Assembly: GCA_964436865.1 (NCBI GenBank)
Contig: CAYTFK010000268.1
Coordinates: 1-10,014 of the forward strand
Direction: 5' to 3'
DNA from: JAXGPP01 sp964436865
Lineage (GTDB): Bacteria > Planctomycetota > Planctomycetia > Pirellulales > Thermoguttaceae
Length of the DNA stretch: 10,014 bases
How positions within the stretch are numbered: position 1 is the first letter of the stretch; each line of letters opens with the position of its first letter. Positions 1 through 7,524 of this stretch are shown piece after piece. The notes beneath the pieces are model-generated. The model was not told the origin of the DNA, ran no database searches, and saw only the letters and a program-made list of their open reading frames with translations. Position numbers and translations under genes: made by a program.

Positions 1-186
1 TCGGCACGTCGTCCAACCAACTCCGACCGGGCCGCGGTTCATTCAACGGACACCGGTAAACCGCGTACGGCAGACCGCCGGGTTCGAGTTGGTGCCGACT
101 GCGGCGCTACGATTGCGGCGAAGAGTTGTGCGACCGTTTGGGGGCGCGGAGGAGCAGGAGGAGAAGCGGGCCGCGTGAAGAGGTTT
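1..186. other. Region downstream of the operon, no supported gene
   Basis: This stretch follows the DUF499 stop. It is GC-rich with a purine-rich stretch at about 148-172. A 7-nt inverted repeat (CGCGGTT at 33-39, AACCGCG at 59-65) has a 19-nt loop and no T-run, so it is a poor terminator candidate. Whether the operon continues to the left cannot be judged. Confidence 0.4.
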
Positions 187-2970
187 TCAGGACTCGTCGA
201 TTCGAACTGATGCCTCGATGCCAAGGTCACGAAGGGCTTGGCGAAGTTCGATTTCGATGTTGCGTGCCACGTCGTCGCGCATCGTGACGGAGAAGTCGAT
301 ACCGACGCGAAGATTGTCGCCGGGGCGGAGCTTGGGTAAAACCTTGGTGCCTAGCCGGTTCCAGAGTTCAGGGGGAATCGTGCCGACAAGTCGCAAGGTC
401 TTGGTGCGCGGGCCAGAGGGGGCCGTCGTCGGTTCCGCAGAAAGGCCCGGCGGAGGGATGGTCGGTGGGATTCCGCCGGTTGTTGGCTCAGCGGTCGGCC
501 CTTCGGCGGGCGTTACCGTAGGCGAGGGCTTGGTGCGAAGCTGCTCGGCCTTGGCCTTCGTCAGCAGGAAAACGCCTTCCTCGAACGCAACCTCGTCGGG
601 GCCGATCGGTTCATTGAACCAGAATCGGTCATAGGAGCCGTCGGGCTTCGGTCCAGATGCCAAGCCAAAGGCACCGCTACGGACGAATTCCGTAATCTTG
701 TTGCGGAGAATCGTGTCGGGGTCGAGAAGCCTTGTGAGCGAACCGTTGAGGAAGCTCTGCCGCAGGCTCTTGAGCGGCCACGCCCCCGAGTCCTTGAGAG
801 CGGGCGGCCAGTTGCGGTCGATGTAGCCCGCCCCCACGGATTCGTTCAGCAGGGCCTGCGATTTCAGAGCCGTGATAATTCGGCCGCAAAGCGTCTCGTT
901 GGCGCTTGCGTGGCCCGCTCCAAGGTCGATGACCTTCAAGCCGTCCGTCTCGCTCGCGTCGAAGATGACGACGAAACGATACGCGGCCCAGACCTCATCC
1001 TTCGCGGCTTCCTCGGCATCCGTGACCTTCGCTTGAATATCAGCCCGGTCGGCTCGATCGTAGTCGGAACCGAGCGTTCCTTCGGCAACATCGCGCCGAA
1101 CACGTTCCCAGGCGAGACAAAGCTCGATCTTGTCGCGGAGATCCCGTCCGGGTTTGCGGATGCACCAAACAAGCGAGCCCGGATAGAGCCGTGGGGACGA
1201 ACCCCGCTGCTTGGTCCACTCGGCGATCCGCTGACGCAAACCGCCCGCGCCGTTCCAATCCCACTCCGGGTCCACAACGATGAGCGTGAGTCTGGGAGAG
1301 TCCTGAATTGCGGCGCCGTCGGAGGGGAAGGGAACCACTGGAATACTTGCCCCCCGGTCGAACTCGCCCTTGACAACCGCTCGCATTCGCGGCTTGACCT
1401 CGTTCTCCTCATCAAGCGATGCACGGCGGTCGCTCACCGCCTTGCGGATGGTCGCCTTGTGATAAAGCCGGAAGCCGTCAGACCCGACACGACTGACGAA
1501 GAACGCCTTGGACTCCATCGCAAACGCCGCGGTATCAACCGATGTCGTGTCGATCTCCGGTTCACCGATAGCGAAGCGCAGCTCCGGCAAATGCGCGACC
1601 TTATCGACCTGCCCGCCCGACGATTCGAAGAGGATGGCAGCACCAACACGGCGATGGATGTCGCGGAGCGGCCCCTTCGTGTCCGCGTCGAGGGCCTTGG
1701 CATGGGACTGCTCGCCGGCGATGTCGGTCTCGATGGCCGTGCTGAGCCGTGGTTCGCCAAGTTGGCTGAGCACCACGGCGCGAAACTCGGGCACGTTCAA
1801 GGGGGCGGAACCCAAGGTGATAAGCGGCTCACGGCGGGCGCCGCGGAATGCATCTCGGTAAGCCCATGATATCCACTGCGCCAACATCGCCAGCGTGCCA
1901 CGGGTCTGCTGATACTGAAGCAGAGCCTGCCACTTGCGCTGAAACACGGAAAGCGTGGCCGGGTGGAAGGGGTAGCACGCTTCGAAGCGGTGTTGCAGGT
2001 ACTCGCGCGCCTTCTTCTCCGTGGCTGCCGTATCGACGGCCGTCCACTCCGGCGGAAGCTGGGCGCGCCGCTCAAAGCACCAATCGGCGTACGCACGGGC
2101 GACGTTGGCCCGCAACTTGTCGCCGCCAAGGTCCTCGAAGAGCCGCCGTCGGACGACTTCGCTGATCTCGGCCTCGTCGTTGGAGATCAGGTTCTTGGCG
2201 ACGCGGTTGACCTCTTTGGCGATGATCTCCTGCCAGCGCAGATCCCAGTCGCTCATCTCAGGCTTGCTCTGGGGCAAGCTCATCACCGCGGCCGCACCGG
2301 TCATGCCGGTGAGACTTCGCACGAGGTTGCCCAGAAAATCGCGGAACCCCTCGGCCTGGTCGCGGTGACGCGAGAGAAAGTTGAGCACTTCGTCGCAGAG
2401 AATCAGCACGTTCCCGCCGGCCGCTGCGAACAGCTTGCGGAGGTTGTCGGTGCCCGGCGCTTTGGTCTTCGCGTCCGCTCCGAGTGCCTTCACGCCCTCG
2501 GCCCCGGCGAGTTGGTATGCGATATCCACCCACGGCGTTTCGCGTCCCTCGGCCGGGTCCCATGCGTTGCCGACGAACACGCCGACACGGGCCTTGGGGA
2601 TGTCCGACAGCCCGGCCCCGGTCAGCAGCCGTTTTACGCCTTCGTTGTCCGACGACGGTTTCGAGTTCTTGATCAGGTGGTAGAGCGTCGCCAGCGTGTG
2701 CGTCTTTCCGCCGCCGAACTGGGTGATGAGGGCGAGCACCGGCGAAGTGTTGTCGGTCTTGCCGGCGAGTCGCCGCAGGGCCAGACCCGCGTGATCCCGG
2801 AGCGCACGAGTGAAGCACGTTCGGGCGAAGAACTGTTTGGGGTCGCGGTAGTCCTCCGGGGCCGTGCCGGCGACGACCTGTTCCAGCGCGATGGCGAACT
2901 CGTCAGGATTGAACGAGCGGCCCTCGCGGACTTCCTTGCGCGGTGTGACGACTTTGTACCAGGGTTCCAT
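187..2970 (-). CDS. DUF499-family P-loop ATPase of a DUF1156/DUF499 defence pair
   Basis: A 927-residue ATPase of the DUF499 family, which is found beside DUF1156 methyltransferases in anti-phage loci; its biochemical job there is not established. The N-terminal 60 residues (starting MEPWYKVVTPR, with FNPDEFA and FFARTCFTRAL) are typical of the family and support the ATG at 2970. Walker A is TQFGGGKTHT at residues 83-92 (Lys89 codon at 2704-2706), and Walker B is VLILCDE at 188-194, giving Asp193-Glu194. Another family-like block, CYPFHPATL followed by QQTRGTLAMLAQW, spans about 332-366. A Pro/Thr-rich linker at about 811-857 leads to a separate C-terminal segment of about 70 residues. There is no signal peptide or membrane segment, so it should be cytoplasmic. 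It is the last gene of the run, 63 nt after the TIR gene; the best Shine-Dalgarno match is a weak GGGA 9 nt from the start. The frame is intact to a TGA at 187-189. Confidence 0.93.
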   Translation of the reverse strand: MEPWYKVVTPRKEVREGRSFNPDEFAIALEQVVAGTAPEDYRDPKQFFARTCFTRALRDHAGLALRRLAGKTDNTSPVLALITQFGGGKTHTLATLYHLIKNSKPSSDNEGVKRLLTGAGLSDIPKARVGVFVGNAWDPAEGRETPWVDIAYQLAGAEGVKALGADAKTKAPGTDNLRKLFAAAGGNVLILCDEVLNFLSRHRDQAEGFRDFLGNLVRSLTGMTGAAAVMSLPQSKPEMSDWDLRWQEIIAKEVNRVAKNLISNDEAEISEVVRRRLFEDLGGDKLRANVARAYADWCFERRAQLPPEWTAVDTAATEKKAREYLQHRFEACYPFHPATLSVFQRKWQALLQYQQTRGTLAMLAQWISWAYRDAFRGARREPLITLGSAPLNVPEFRAVVLSQLGEPRLSTAIETDIAGEQSHAKALDADTKGPLRDIHRRVGAAILFESSGGQVDKVAHLPELRFAIGEPEIDTTSVDTAAFAMESKAFFVSRVGSDGFRLYHKATIRKAVSDRRASLDEENEVKPRMRAVVKGEFDRGASIPVVPFPSDGAAIQDSPRLTLIVVDPEWDWNGAGGLRQRIAEWTKQRGSSPRLYPGSLVWCIRKPGRDLRDKIELCLAWERVRRDVAEGTLGSDYDRADRADIQAKVTDAEEAAKDEVWAAYRFVVIFDASETDGLKVIDLGAGHASANETLCGRIITALKSQALLNESVGAGYIDRNWPPALKDSGAWPLKSLRQSFLNGSLTRLLDPDTILRNKITEFVRSGAFGLASGPKPDGSYDRFWFNEPIGPDEVAFEEGVFLLTKAKAEQLRTKPSPTVTPAEGPTAEPTTGGIPPTIPPPGLSAEPTTAPSGPRTKTLRLVGTIPPELWNRLGTKVLPKLRPGDNLRVGIDFSVTMRDDVARNIEIELRQALRDLGIEASVRIDES

Positions 2971-3033
2971 TTACACTATTCCCATTAGTTCGCAGGCCAT
3001 TCTCACACGACCGACCCGCCTAGGAATTCTCTA
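2971..3033 (-). other. Gap between the TIR and DUF499 genes, with a possible 4-codon leader
   Basis: The longest gap between genes of the run (63 nt). I see no convincing promoter or terminator. Just before the DUF499 ATG there is a tiny frame, ATG-GGA-ATA-GTG-TAA (2985 down to 2971), whose stop codon directly abuts the DUF499 ATG. The GGGA inside it is the only Shine-Dalgarno-like sequence for DUF499. Whether the tiny frame is translated is unknown; it may be chance. Confidence 0.3.
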
Positions 3034-3903
3034 CTACCCCTTCGCAACCTCTGCCAACTTGCTCGCAATCTCATCAATGCTGAGCATTGACGAATTCAAG
3101 GCAACCTTGTCTGCGAGGGACGGACTGTACGACAGCACCTCGTCCTTTGACACCTTGTGCCAGATTGGCAGGATGACCTTTGTCCCGGCCATCTCTTTCG
3201 CGACCAATCCGTCCAACTCATATTGAGGCCAATTCTTTGCGAAGAACGCCCCGGATAGTACAACGACACCATAGCGTGAATTAGCGAGCCCGCGGTCAAT
3301 CATTCGGCGCAGACTGTCGCCGACTTTGAGCTCAAACTCATCAAACCAAACGCGAAGGCCGAGCCGCTGCAAGGCTTGAGCAAGTGGACGAACGAACGAG
3401 TCCTTGTCCTCACTCGCATGACTGATGAAAAGGTCGTGTTGGGGCGGATGGGGCATCGACGACGCATACGCTGACGCCGGGGATTCAAGCGCAGCCAAGA
3501 GCCTCTTCTGCTCAGAAAGTTCGCGCGTTAAGGCCTGCTGGTGCCGCTCTCGTTCTTGTTCTCGCTTGCGCTCCGCATTCTGAATCCGTTTCTGCTCTCG
3601 TCCCTGTTCGCGGAACAGTCCCTGCTCATTTCGGTGAAGTTCGTCGGTCTTGGCGGCAATCCGCTTGCTAATATCAGCCTTCTTTCGTTGAATGGTGCTG
3701 ATCTCATCGGCCACGCGTGCTATCTCCCGTTGCTTCGACTGCAAAGTGGTGAGCGACATCGTGCGTGTCAGTGTCCCTTCGATTTGCGCGATTCGCTTCG
3801 ACTTGTCGGCCTCCTTCTTGGTTTCGTCCGCCATTCGCTTTTGCAGATCGGCAAGTTCCCGCCGAATCCGTGCGATTGCGTTCTGCTGGCTGCTCAATGA
3901 CAT
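3034..3903 (-). CDS. Coiled-coil and TIR-domain protein, probable NADase effector
   Basis: A 289-residue protein. Residues about 8-140 are a highly charged, Lys/Arg/Glu/Gln-rich helical stretch that reads as a long coiled coil. A short Pro/Ser linker at 141-155 leads to a TIR domain at about 156-285. It opens with HDLFISHASEDKD (156-168), then LRVWFDEFELKVGDS (183-197), GVVVLSGAFF (212-221) and WPQYEL (225-230). By alignment with catalytic TIR domains, Glu229 (codon 3217-3219) is the likely catalytic glutamate. Many bacterial TIR proteins cleave NAD+ or make cyclic ADP-ribose signals in abortive infection; that activity here is inferred. The frame stays open upstream to 4098, but those 65 residues lie inside the methyltransferase gene and look like shadow sequence. 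The ATG at 3901-3903, 16 nt after the methyltransferase stop, is therefore chosen. GC is about 51% in two sampled blocks, lower than the flanking ends of the neighbours, which suggests separate acquisition. Confidence 0.93.
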   Translation of the reverse strand: MSLSSQQNAIARIRRELADLQKRMADETKKEADKSKRIAQIEGTLTRTMSLTTLQSKQREIARVADEISTIQRKKADISKRIAAKTDELHRNEQGLFREQGREQKRIQNAERKREQERERHQQALTRELSEQKRLLAALESPASAYASSMPHPPQHDLFISHASEDKDSFVRPLAQALQRLGLRVWFDEFELKVGDSLRRMIDRGLANSRYGVVVLSGAFFAKNWPQYELDGLVAKEMAGTKVILPIWHKVSKDEVLSYSPSLADKVALNSSMLSIDEIASKLAEVAKG

Positions 3904-3919
3904 GTGACCAATCGCCGGT

Positions 3920-6900
3920 TTACCTAGGAACTCCGAGCAGCATGGCATCCAGCAGCCGCTTTTCTTCGCTATCTCTCGGGTACAAGGCGGACAGCGCGTT
4001 CGCCAGCCGCAGAAAGTCCGGGCCGCGGTCCATCTCGGCTTTGAGCAGCGCCCGCAGGGCGTTCGACCGGCCGCTGGCCTGTAATAGCATGGCGGCATGG
4101 ACGCGGTCGAGCGTGGTCGCTTCGCGCCGGGTTCGCAGCGCCTCGTCGGACACGTTCGCGCCGGATGCCGACCGGCCAGAGGCCGATGCTGCCCGACGGC
4201 CGCGGCCGCGGACCTTCGGGGCCGGCTCGCCCTCCGGAAAGAGCATCATCTGGGCCGAACGCGCCTGGCGGGCGTCCGACTCGATGCGGTCGGCGAGCCC
4301 CGATGCCCCGTCATCCCCGAATAGCTGCCTGGCCCGCTCTCGTACTGGCAACAACCGTACGACCCCCTTGCTCGTCTCGATGATCCGGCCCTCCCACGCG
4401 TCCAGGTGGATGCCGAGCGGCTGGGCGAAGCGGCGGGCCACGTCGTAGATCAGCGACAGGCCGGCCTTCTTCTTGCCCTTCGAGCTGCCGGACTCTTCCG
4501 CATCATCGTCGCTTTCGTCGGCGTCGCCAGCATCGTTCTCATCGTCAACCGCTTGCATACGCGCGCGGCTCGGCTTGCCGTTCGCGGCGGCCTCGGTCGC
4601 CTGGAGCGTCCAGAGAAACAAGGCCGTCAGCCGGGCATCCTCCTCCAGCGCGCCCGCGGCACTGTTTCGTGCGAGCGACTCTTCCGAACCGAGCACTTGG
4701 TTGAGGGCCGTGCGGCCGGCGACCTCCCAGACGTAGGAGAGGAATCCCCGCCGCGCCGGCTCGCCGCGGGCCTTGTCGTTGGCGGCCAGGCCGACCTCCT
4801 CGCCGTCCGGCGTCTCGACGCGGGCGTACTTGCTGAAAAGTTCCAGCGCCGGCCCGATGCAGGCGAAAACGAGATCGGCGCCGCGGATTCCCTCGTCGCT
4901 GAGCCGCTCCATCCAGTCACCGATGCGCTTCGGCAATTCGCGGATGATCTCGCCCCAGTCGCCGACGTGGGCGCTGTCTTCGCGCGGGCGGCATACGAGG
5001 TGGATGCTGGCGGCAAGCGCGGCTGATTCTTGGGCACGCAGTCGCCCCGGACGTTCCGTTGAGATTGGCCACGAACCAGTTATGACCCACCCGCCCCGGA
5101 TCATTCCAGTAAGTAGGGCCTCCCAACCCTCGGTCGTCTTGTGAGCAAAAACTACGCTGCCGATTCCTGAATCCACGAGCGTTCTTCGGGCTTCTGCAAA
5201 GGCTCGGCCCATCTGGCGCTCGAAGAACTGATTGTCCTTCAAGTCTCCATCGGAACCTCGCTTCGTCTCATCTTGAACAATCTCCCTCACCTTGGGACTG
5301 AGCGGATTCGCTGGCTCAAATGGATTGCGAAGAAGGCTGAGTGTCGGAAGCGAGCGGCGCAACCACACGAAGAAGAAATCAGAGAGATCGCTGTAGGGGA
5401 TTGCATCGTAATACGGAGGGTCAGTGAAGATGACGCTGCACGCGTCGTCTGGCAGACTCGACTCGCACGCATCTGCTTGTTGGATTTGGCCGGTCCGTGG
5501 AATCGCGGACGCGAGCGCGCTTGCGACTTTCTCGACCAACTCGACCCCACTCTCAAAGTTCCCTGTTGCATCGGAGAATATCGACACCTCCGCGAAGTCC
5601 CAAATGATTGGAAGCGCTTGTCGCCCGAACACGTGTTCAATCTTCTCACCGATTTGGTTCCAAACTGCGAGTGAGGCGTTCTTGTCAGCGAGCCTCGCGA
5701 TGGAACATGCGAGCAACCGACCGGTTGCCTGTCGAAGCTCATTCGTTTGAGTCTCGCGCTGGATGATCTCGATGATCCCGGCAAGGGACAGGGCCTGGCG
5801 CGAGGTGAATAAATCGCACCAGCGGAGCATGCCATACTTCTGCACGCTGAATGCCCGACCGGCACCACTCCCGCCGCCAGCAGGCGTTGGCTCCGTTGGA
5901 ATAGGGGCCAGCCTTCCGTCCCCGTGCGATTTCCACCGCAGAAGAATACTGCGAAGGCGGTCGGCTGCGGCACGAGCATTGTCGTAGTCACGTTGCGTCG
6001 CGACGCGGTAGTTTCGACCCGACGAGTCGTCGCGCAGCGTGACAACAGCAAGCAACAACGCACCTGCTTCTCGTCTCCCATCATCGCGAAACTTTGTATC
6101 CGCGCCCCCTCTCTGTTCAGACAATTGCGCGCGAACGCGATCGGGACCGAGCACGCGCCGGCAAGCTGGACACGTGGCCTTGGCCCGTGAGACTGTTCCG
6201 TCCTGGAGTTCTTCCTCGCCCCGCGGGCTGAAGACCTCAAACTGAACGGTCGGAGATGAGCCTCGTGGTCGCTTTACGGAGTATCGCAACGCTCGACGTC
6301 TGCTACCTCGTTTGCACAACCAAAAGGACCGCACCAGCGGAATCTCGCACCCGCAGTTCGGTTGCTCGCAGCGGACGGTGCGGGCCCACAGGTAGGCGAT
6401 CGGCCGGGCGCCGTCGGGGTCGGGCGGGTAGAACTCGGCCAGTTCCTTCTCGGCCTGCTTCTTGATCTCGGCCCCGACGCGCCGGAGTTCCTCGGCCAGC
6501 TTGGGGCCGTGGCGCGGGATGTCCTCCAGCAGCACCTTGTTGATCAGGCAGGCGACCGGGTTCAGGTCGGACGCGAACGCGTCGCAGCCGATCCGCAGCG
6601 CCTCCAGCGGGATACTGCCGCCGCCGGCGAACGGATCGACCACCAGCGGCGGCTCGTAGAGGGCGTCGCCCTCACCCTGCCCTCTCCCAGCGGGAGAGGG
6701 GGAATGGGCGGCCTTCACCAGCGCCCGGGCGGTCTTCAGGTAGGCCGGGTTGGCGGCGTTGTCCCAGTTGGCGAAATCGGCGATGAACTCGTGCAGGATG
6801 GCGCGCCGCAATCCCTCGTCGGTCTTGAGTTGCTCGTCCCACCGCTGCGGCCGACCGGGGAACTGGTTCAGAATCCGCCGTGCCGCGTCCTTGAACGCCG

Positions 6901-7102
6901 CCGGGCAGTGCGGGTCGCACGGGTCCGGCAGCAGCAGCGCCATGAGCATCGACCGACAAGCCGCCAGCGGCCGCCGCGCCCACCAAAGGTGCAGCGTGCT
7001 CGGATGCCCATGCCGAATGGACTTCTCCCGCGCCGAATGCGCCGACACGGCGGCAATCGGAAAGTCCACTTCAGCCAGCCGCTTGCAGTCCTTGGGAATC
7101 AT
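3920..7102 (-). CDS. DUF1156-family DNA methyltransferase (predicted N6-adenine or N4-cytosine)
   Basis: A 1060-residue protein with the DUF1156 N-terminus (FPIAAVSAHSAREK, then HPSTLHLWWARRPLAA, residues 14-49). The SAM-binding motif is VVDPFAGGGSIPLEAL (154-169), with the following acidic strand at FASDLNP (176-182). The catalytic motif DPPYYDAIPY lies at 561-570 (Asp561 codon at 5420-5422). DPPY belongs to amino-methyltransferases acting on adenine N6 or cytosine N4. Between them are cysteines resembling a zinc ribbon: Cys245, Cys250, Cys252, Cys263 and the CPAC pair at 311-314. A disordered acidic-then-basic linker lies at about 853-880. It probably marks or reads host DNA for the DUF499 partner; target and activity are inferred. 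The start at 7102 overlaps the vsr stop as ATGA, which implies translational coupling. A longer start at 7198 would overlap vsr by 100 nt. Odd points are an in-frame palindromic repeat at residues 134-145 and a central region of lower GC (about 5120-6340). Confidence 0.92.
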   Translation of the reverse strand: MIPKDCKRLAEVDFPIAAVSAHSAREKSIRHGHPSTLHLWWARRPLAACRSMLMALLLPDPCDPHCPAAFKDAARRILNQFPGRPQRWDEQLKTDEGLRRAILHEFIADFANWDNAANPAYLKTARALVKAAHSPSPAGRGQGEGDALYEPPLVVDPFAGGGSIPLEALRIGCDAFASDLNPVACLINKVLLEDIPRHGPKLAEELRRVGAEIKKQAEKELAEFYPPDPDGARPIAYLWARTVRCEQPNCGCEIPLVRSFWLCKRGSRRRALRYSVKRPRGSSPTVQFEVFSPRGEEELQDGTVSRAKATCPACRRVLGPDRVRAQLSEQRGGADTKFRDDGRREAGALLLAVVTLRDDSSGRNYRVATQRDYDNARAAADRLRSILLRWKSHGDGRLAPIPTEPTPAGGGSGAGRAFSVQKYGMLRWCDLFTSRQALSLAGIIEIIQRETQTNELRQATGRLLACSIARLADKNASLAVWNQIGEKIEHVFGRQALPIIWDFAEVSIFSDATGNFESGVELVEKVASALASAIPRTGQIQQADACESSLPDDACSVIFTDPPYYDAIPYSDLSDFFFVWLRRSLPTLSLLRNPFEPANPLSPKVREIVQDETKRGSDGDLKDNQFFERQMGRAFAEARRTLVDSGIGSVVFAHKTTEGWEALLTGMIRGGWVITGSWPISTERPGRLRAQESAALAASIHLVCRPREDSAHVGDWGEIIRELPKRIGDWMERLSDEGIRGADLVFACIGPALELFSKYARVETPDGEEVGLAANDKARGEPARRGFLSYVWEVAGRTALNQVLGSEESLARNSAAGALEEDARLTALFLWTLQATEAAANGKPSRARMQAVDDENDAGDADESDDDAEESGSSKGKKKAGLSLIYDVARRFAQPLGIHLDAWEGRIIETSKGVVRLLPVRERARQLFGDDGASGLADRIESDARQARSAQMMLFPEGEPAPKVRGRGRRAASASGRSASGANVSDEALRTRREATTLDRVHAAMLLQASGRSNALRALLKAEMDRGPDFLRLANALSALYPRDSEEKRLLDAMLLGVPR
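6680..6700. repeat. GC-rich palindromic repeat inserted in frame in the methyltransferase gene
   Basis: A perfect inverted repeat with 9-nt arms, CCCTCTCCC at 6680-6688 and GGGAGAGGG at 6692-6700, around the 3-nt loop AGC. It is preceded by CCCTCACCCTG. This composite closely resembles dispersed palindromic repeats that occur in many copies in several high-GC genomes, usually between genes. Here it is read through and adds a Ser/Pro/Gly-rich stretch, SPSPAGRGQGEG (residues 134-145), just before the SAM-binding motif. Only one copy is in the window, so its status as a dispersed element rests on recognition, not on counting. Confidence 0.6.
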
Positions 7103-7521
7103 GCTCGACTCAACTCGTTCAATGCCTTCGTGATTCTTGCCATGCAACGACCGGGTTGCTTCTTGAGCTGGCACTCCCAGATCCGCACGACGGTCCATCC
7201 TCTTTCCTTCAGGGTTCTATTCACAAAGCGGTCACGCTTCTTGTTTGCATCAAGTTTTTGTCGCCAGAACACCCTGTTGGTTGCGGGATACTCTTGGTGC
7301 TTTGGGCATCCATGCCAGAAACACCCGTCCACGAACACGGCAATTCGCTGGCGGCGAAAGACGAAGTCGGGTTTCCCGAGTACCGCTTGATTCCTGAGCC
7401 AACCCGTAATCCCATTGGACTTCATGAGTTCCAGAAGGGCGATCTCAGTCTTCCTGTTTCCTTTGCCGCGGATGCGCGACATGACCTCCGATCGCTTCGC
7501 CTTGTCAAACACGTCAGGCAT
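7099..7521 (-). CDS. vsr: Very short patch repair (Vsr) family endonuclease
   Basis: A 140-residue, full-length Vsr-type nuclease with a PD-(D/E)XK-like fold. Family hallmarks are VMSRIRGKGNRKTE (13-26), GKPDFVF (49-55, Asp52 the likely catalytic acid), AVFVDGCFWHGCP (61-73, with the conserved His and Cys residues), TNRVFWRQKL (81-90) and GWTVVRIWECQL (108-119, Cys117 the likely zinc ligand). Classical Vsr nicks DNA at T:G mismatches made by deamination of Dcm-methylated cytosine. No 5-methylcytosine methyltransferase is visible in the window, so a defence nuclease role is plausible here; Vsr-like nucleases are known in defence loci. The ATG at 7519-7521 follows the regulator stop by 3 nt, and its TGA overlaps the next ATG. 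Local GC is about 42% in a sampled 60-nt block, the lowest found in the window, which suggests separate acquisition. Confidence 0.94.
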   Translation of the reverse strand: MPDVFDKAKRSEVMSRIRGKGNRKTEIALLELMKSNGITGWLRNQAVLGKPDFVFRRQRIAVFVDGCFWHGCPKHQEYPATNRVFWRQKLDANKKRDRFVNRTLKERGWTVVRIWECQLKKQPGRCMARITKALNELSRA

Positions 7522-7524
7522 CGG

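Noticed and set aside
1..42. Possible start of another minus-strand gene at the ATG at 40-42
   Set aside because: Only 14 codons are visible before the window edge. There is no good Shine-Dalgarno sequence and no recognisable protein start.
39..230. A 63-residue Pro/Arg-rich minus-strand frame overlapping the end of DUF499
   Set aside because: Low-complexity GC-rich translation with no recognisable domain; it starts inside DUF499 and has no clear ribosome binding site.
1963..2988. Long plus-strand frame of 341 residues
   Set aside because: It lies opposite the conserved DUF499 frame; such antisense frames are common in GC-rich genes, and the translation resembles no protein family.
3904..4098. 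N-terminal extension of the TIR protein to 4098
   Set aside because: Its 65 residues are Cys/Arg/Pro-rich shadow sequence of the methyltransferase frame. The ATG at 3903 lies just after the methyltransferase stop.
4406..5026. Plus-strand frame of 206 residues opposite the methyltransferase C-terminal part
   Set aside because: Antisense shadow of a GC-rich coding region; no recognisable domain.
7103..7198. N-terminal extension of the methyltransferase to a start at 7198
   Set aside because: It would overlap vsr by 100 nt, and its 32 residues are not family-like. The ATG at 7102 overlaps the vsr stop as ATGA and is followed at once by typical DUF1156 sequence.
6362..7390. Plus-strand frame of 342 residues opposite the methyltransferase and vsr
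   Set aside because: It is antisense to two genes with clear catalytic motifs, and its translation has no domain-like pattern.
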